Origin: Pseudoalteromonas phenolica
GTDB taxonomy: Bacteria; Pseudomonadota; Gammaproteobacteria; Enterobacterales; Alteromonadaceae
Direction: 5' to 3'
Assembly: GCF_005886345.1 (NCBI RefSeq)
Contig: NZ_PNEC01000004.1
Span: 1-64,000 of the forward strand
Length of the DNA stretch: 64,000 nt
Within the stretch, counting starts at the first letter, position 1. Each line of letters starts with the position of its first letter. A program made the translations under genes and the position numbers. This document shows positions 61,733 through 64,000 of the stretch, piece after piece. The notes under the pieces were generated by a model. It saw only the letters and a program-made list of their open reading frames with translations, was not told the origin of the DNA and did not search any database.

Positions 61733-62926
61733 TTATTGATTGCGCATGCCTTTTTCTGGTTCACTTTTAAAATTATTCATAAATATATTTTTGAGAAACT
61801 TAATACTTTCAATGAGCAATAGTGATATGGCAACTGTAGAAGTACAAATAATGAACAATTTAAATGTCAATGGCATAGTTAATTCTGCCACAGCCACTTG
61901 TAGCCAAACAACCAGAGGTAAATGCACTAAGTAAAGCCCATAAGAGGTGTCTGCGAGTTTTTGTGTGAATGCATTGGGTTTGTTTGCAATCTTCTTGAAT
62001 AAACCAATAAACAGCATACATGAGGTCCACATCATGACAGCATAACTGATTACAAAGGCGACTTTTATTTGTAGATAGTACTCGTGCATATATTGCATTT
62101 GATAACGAGAGAGCATAACTGCAGCGATACAGCTGCATAACCAAACACCTAGTTTAAAAGCGCTCAGCTTCGTAAAATCTGCAAGTGTTTTATGGTGATT
62201 GAATAATACCCAGCCAAAGATGAAGAAACCGCTATATAAACATAGCACTGGCCATTGTGGTGTCAGGCTTTTATCTGGGGTATCGACCCCCCAGTGCTGC
62301 ATATTCCAAAGGCAACAAGCAGCCAGAGGAATGACAAGCAAGTACAAACCTTTGCTGGTAAGTGTATGCACAAGAATAAAGCGTATTCTGCCAGCTAAAT
62401 TGGGCGAAAATTGCGAAAGTTTGGTATGGAGAAAGTAGAGTAATAACGTCAGTATAGTGGCCAGTGTGAGGTAATATAAAAACCACAAATGTGTGCCGAC
62501 AAATAAACTCATCGATAGGCCATTAAAGTCGCTAAAACTTGTCACCAAAGCCATGATTATATTCGCGTCACCTTGCATACTTTCAGCACCCATTATCCAG
62601 CCTGACACCAGCAGTGGCCTAAGCAATATCCAGCCTAGTAAAAACGGCAGCACAATTCGTGTAAATCGTGATGTTAAAAACCCTTTTATGCCGACTTTTT
62701 GAAGTGTCATACAAGAGAAAAAGCCGGCAATTAAAAAGAAAACCTCTAGACGAAACGCGTGACTAATAAACACAAACACCGACACCCAGTCACTGGTTGA
62801 AATATCCATCACCGCCCAGCCGATGAAGATAGGTAAAAACGAAAGGCTAGCATGATAGACAATGCCCAGTAATAAAGCGTACGCACGAACTGCGTCTAAA
62901 TAGTGCAATCGGGTTGTGGTCGTCAT
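61733..62926 (-). CDS. Acyltransferase family 3 (OPG/MdoC-like) membrane protein
   Basis: This protein of about 397 residues has ten membrane helices. The start MTTTTRLHYLDAVRAYALLLGIVYH and the catalytic His in that text fit acyltransferase 3 family proteins, as does the short R-x-x-R-loop (TSRFTRIVLPFLLGW). Members such as MdoC succinylate or acylate glucans at the periplasmic side. The substrate is unknown. The gene is upstream of nothing on this strand; the CIA30 protein gene upstream ends 58 bases away and may be cotranscribed with it. Confidence 0.8.
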   Translation of the reverse strand: MTTTTRLHYLDAVRAYALLLGIVYHASLSFLPIFIGWAVMDISTSDWVSVFVFISHAFRLEVFFLIAGFFSCMTLQKVGIKGFLTSRFTRIVLPFLLGWILLRPLLVSGWIMGAESMQGDANIIMALVTSFSDFNGLSMSLFVGTHLWFLYYLTLATILTLLLYFLHTKLSQFSPNLAGRIRFILVHTLTSKGLYLLVIPLAACCLWNMQHWGVDTPDKSLTPQWPVLCLYSGFFIFGWVLFNHHKTLADFTKLSAFKLGVWLCSCIAAVMLSRYQMQYMHEYYLQIKVAFVISYAVMMWTSCMLFIGLFKKIANKPNAFTQKLADTSYGLYLVHLPLVVWLQVAVAELTMPLTFKLFIICTSTVAISLLLIESIKFLKNIFMNNFKSEPEKGMRNQ

Positions 62927-62984
62927 TGTTATATCTCTCAAATTGAGGGGAGAGGCCTGCATTTAGGCCTTATGAAACACGGAA

Positions 62985-63569
62985 CTAATAAAAGCCAATT
63001 TCATCAATTTGATAATCGAATTTGGCTTGTTGCAGGCTAAACGCCACAATACTTAAGCTATTTAGGGTTTTAGGGTCTAGTGGTGTTTGTGCCGACCATG
63101 CGCGTTTCATGTCTTTGAAAGGCAATTTGACGGTATGAAATTGTCCATCTGCTTTGATCATGACCGGAAGTGCATGATAGTCGTAGTTATCAATCGCACT
63201 GCTATTGGCTGACACCGACAACATGCCTTGGTTGATTTTAACTTTTAAAACTATGCCCTGATATTGGCTGGCATCGAGCTGTTTGCCAAATTCGTTCAGT
63301 GGCAGTACCGAGCTTGCCCAGCCCGGTTGACCTCTAGGCGGCACAATATCGCCCTTTGCTGAAAGTAGGCCATTGTTGACGCTAATCTGGGTTTTGGTTT
63401 TACCGCCGGCGCTGGTGTCGTCAATAAAGAGTCTTTCAAAGCCCATATTGTTTTGTGAGGGCGAATTAAAATCATCGACCAGTGTTTGCGACTCTCCCGC
63501 CCAAGTGGCATGTGAAAAGCTAATTAGCAGGGTAAGTTTTACGATTTCTATAAAGTGTTTAAATGTCAT
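62985..63569 (-). CDS. CIA30-domain secreted protein
   Basis: This protein of about 194 residues has a signal peptide (IEIVKLTLLISFSHATWA) and a CIA30 (NADH:ubiquinone oxidoreductase intermediate-associated protein 30) jelly-roll domain, with VDDFNSPS at the start and a MIKADGQFHTVKLPFKDM strand pair. Bacterial members are secreted or periplasmic and of unknown role. It heads a minus-strand unit with the acyltransferase and is divergent from an ECF sigma gene. A promoter-like arm lies 66 bases upstream. Confidence 0.75.
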   Translation of the reverse strand: MTFKHFIEIVKLTLLISFSHATWAGESQTLVDDFNSPSQNNMGFERLFIDDTSAGGKTKTQISVNNGLLSAKGDIVPPRGQPGWASSVLPLNEFGKQLDASQYQGIVLKVKINQGMLSVSANSSAIDNYDYHALPVMIKADGQFHTVKLPFKDMKRAWSAQTPLDPKTLNSLSIVAFSLQQAKFDYQIDEIGFY

Positions 63570-63634
63570 GTTAGTGTGCTCTATGTTGATTATCGACTGC
63601 AAAAAGCCTGCGGCGTTTTTGCTTGGTTTAATCA

Positions 63635-63665
63635 ATAAGTGCCGGGTGGTTCGAAAAGGTGACAA
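63635..63665 (-). promoter_or_regulatory. ECF-type promoter arm towards CIA30
   Basis: On the minus strand this 31-base arm reads TTGTCACCTTTT, ten variable bases, then GGCACTTAT. The same two boxes with the same spacing occur in the opposite direction at 63697-63727. It lies 66 bases ahead of the CIA30 start, in the right place to be its promoter. Confidence 0.55.
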
Positions 63666-63696
63666 AATAAATCACAAAAAATTTTTTTAATTTTTG

Positions 63697-63727
63697 TTGT
63701 CACCTTTTCTGGAGAGCTGGCACTTAT
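63697..63727 (+). promoter_or_regulatory. ECF-type promoter arm towards the sigma factor
   Basis: TTGTCACCTTTT, ten variable bases and GGCACTTAT mirror the arm at 63635-63665 exactly in layout. It ends 31 bases before the ECF sigma start. A TGTCACC box is typical of ECF-recognised -35 elements, so autoregulation is likely. Confidence 0.55.
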
Positions 63728-63758
63728 AAAAAGAAGATGATAAAAACAGGCTTGAGGC

Positions 63759-64000
63759 ATGTTCGATACAGCAAAACAACATAAAACACTTGATGATGCA
63801 GCTTTGGTGATGGCCGCGCTTGGCGGTAATAAAAACGCTTTTTGCAAAATAGTAGCGCGCTACCAAACACTACTTTGTTCATTGGCCTATTCAGCCGTGG
63901 GCGATATCAAATACAGTGAAGACCTAGCGCAAGATGCATTTGTTGAGGCGTGGAGAAAGCTCGATACATTGCACGACCCAAATAAACTCAAGGCTTGGCT
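63759..64000 (+). CDS. ECF sigma factor (partial, cut by window end)
   Basis: The first 80 residues are visible: an N-terminal sigma-70 region 2 with GGNKNAFCKIVARYQTLLC and the region 2.2 text SEDLAQDAFVEAWRKL. This is the ECF (SigW-like) layout without region 1. The end lies beyond the window, so the anti-sigma partner cannot be seen. It is divergent from the CIA30 gene across two mirrored promoter-like arms, suggesting it drives both its own and the CIA30/acyltransferase transcription. Confidence 0.85.
   Translation, partial: MFDTAKQHKTLDDAALVMAALGGNKNAFCKIVARYQTLLCSLAYSAVGDIKYSEDLAQDAFVEAWRKLDTLHDPNKLKAW

Noticed and set aside
1-64000. tRNA, rRNA, CRISPR or prophage
   Set aside because: No cloverleaf-like or rRNA-like sequence, no regularly spaced repeat array and no phage structural genes were recognised by eye; a dedicated tRNA or CRISPR scan would be needed to exclude small cases.

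Overview
The window looks like chromosomal DNA from a low-GC marine gammaproteobacterium, most likely Pseudoalteromonas or a close Alteromonadales relative. This is inferred from the gene content (TonB receptor with a Fur box, cystine symporter TcyP, DUF3297, pirin, HD-GYP and hybrid-kinase signalling, enterobacterial-like SdhC/SdhD) and from AT-rich intergenic DNA with interspersed palindromic repeats. I see no rRNA, tRNA, CRISPR array, prophage or complete insertion sequence.

Layout. 0-1.5 kb: remnant of an Rhs-type polymorphic toxin C-terminus with a one-base frameshift and a small membrane protein that could be its immunity protein. 1.7-8.6 kb: two MarR-regulated units (S41 peptidase; aspartyl-protease/PDZ lipoprotein), a thioesterase and a fatty acid desaturase, separated by mosaic repeats. 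8.6-15.2 kb: small accessory genes, a short GG-leader peptide, a zinc-knuckle protein, a parvulin, a MerR/hydrolase pair with a textbook 19-bp-spacer promoter, and a DUF4097 protein. 15.3-29.5 kb: housekeeping and regulatory genes (HAD phosphatase, LysR/pirin pair, two AraC regulators, an ABA4-like membrane pair, peptide deformylase) and several conserved small proteins. 29.8-41.3 kb: TcyP, a 1379-residue hybrid two-component regulator facing a tiny Trp/Cys-rich secreted peptide, a lipoprotein pseudogene with two in-frame stops, and a convergent pair of GG-leader peptides. 41.3-52.8 kb: VWA/MoxR pair, PchR-like AraC regulator with divergent TonB receptor, second S41 peptidase, endonuclease III, a COG0523 GTPase without its CxCC motif, MFS and bile-acid-type transporters. 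52.8-59.5 kb: signalling cluster of a hybrid kinase, an HD-GYP response regulator and a REC protein. 59.5-64 kb: internally deleted serine hydrolase, an orphan sdhCD pair lacking both heme-ligand histidines, an acyltransferase, a CIA30-domain protein and an ECF sigma factor cut off by the window end.

The most unusual items are: three short peptides sharing an MKL-x-(L/I)-x-K...GG/GAG leader and Cys-rich cores, with no maturation enzymes nearby; the sdhCD pair with His-to-Tyr and His-to-Asn changes at the heme ligands and no sdhAB; a symmetric pair of identical divergent promoter-like arms between the ECF sigma gene and the CIA30 gene; and a recurring pattern of gene relics that keep one or both ends but have lost the middle (parvulin/zinc-knuckle, 68-residue secreted protein, TcyP 3' end, serine hydrolase). 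All family assignments rest on motif recognition, not on database searches.
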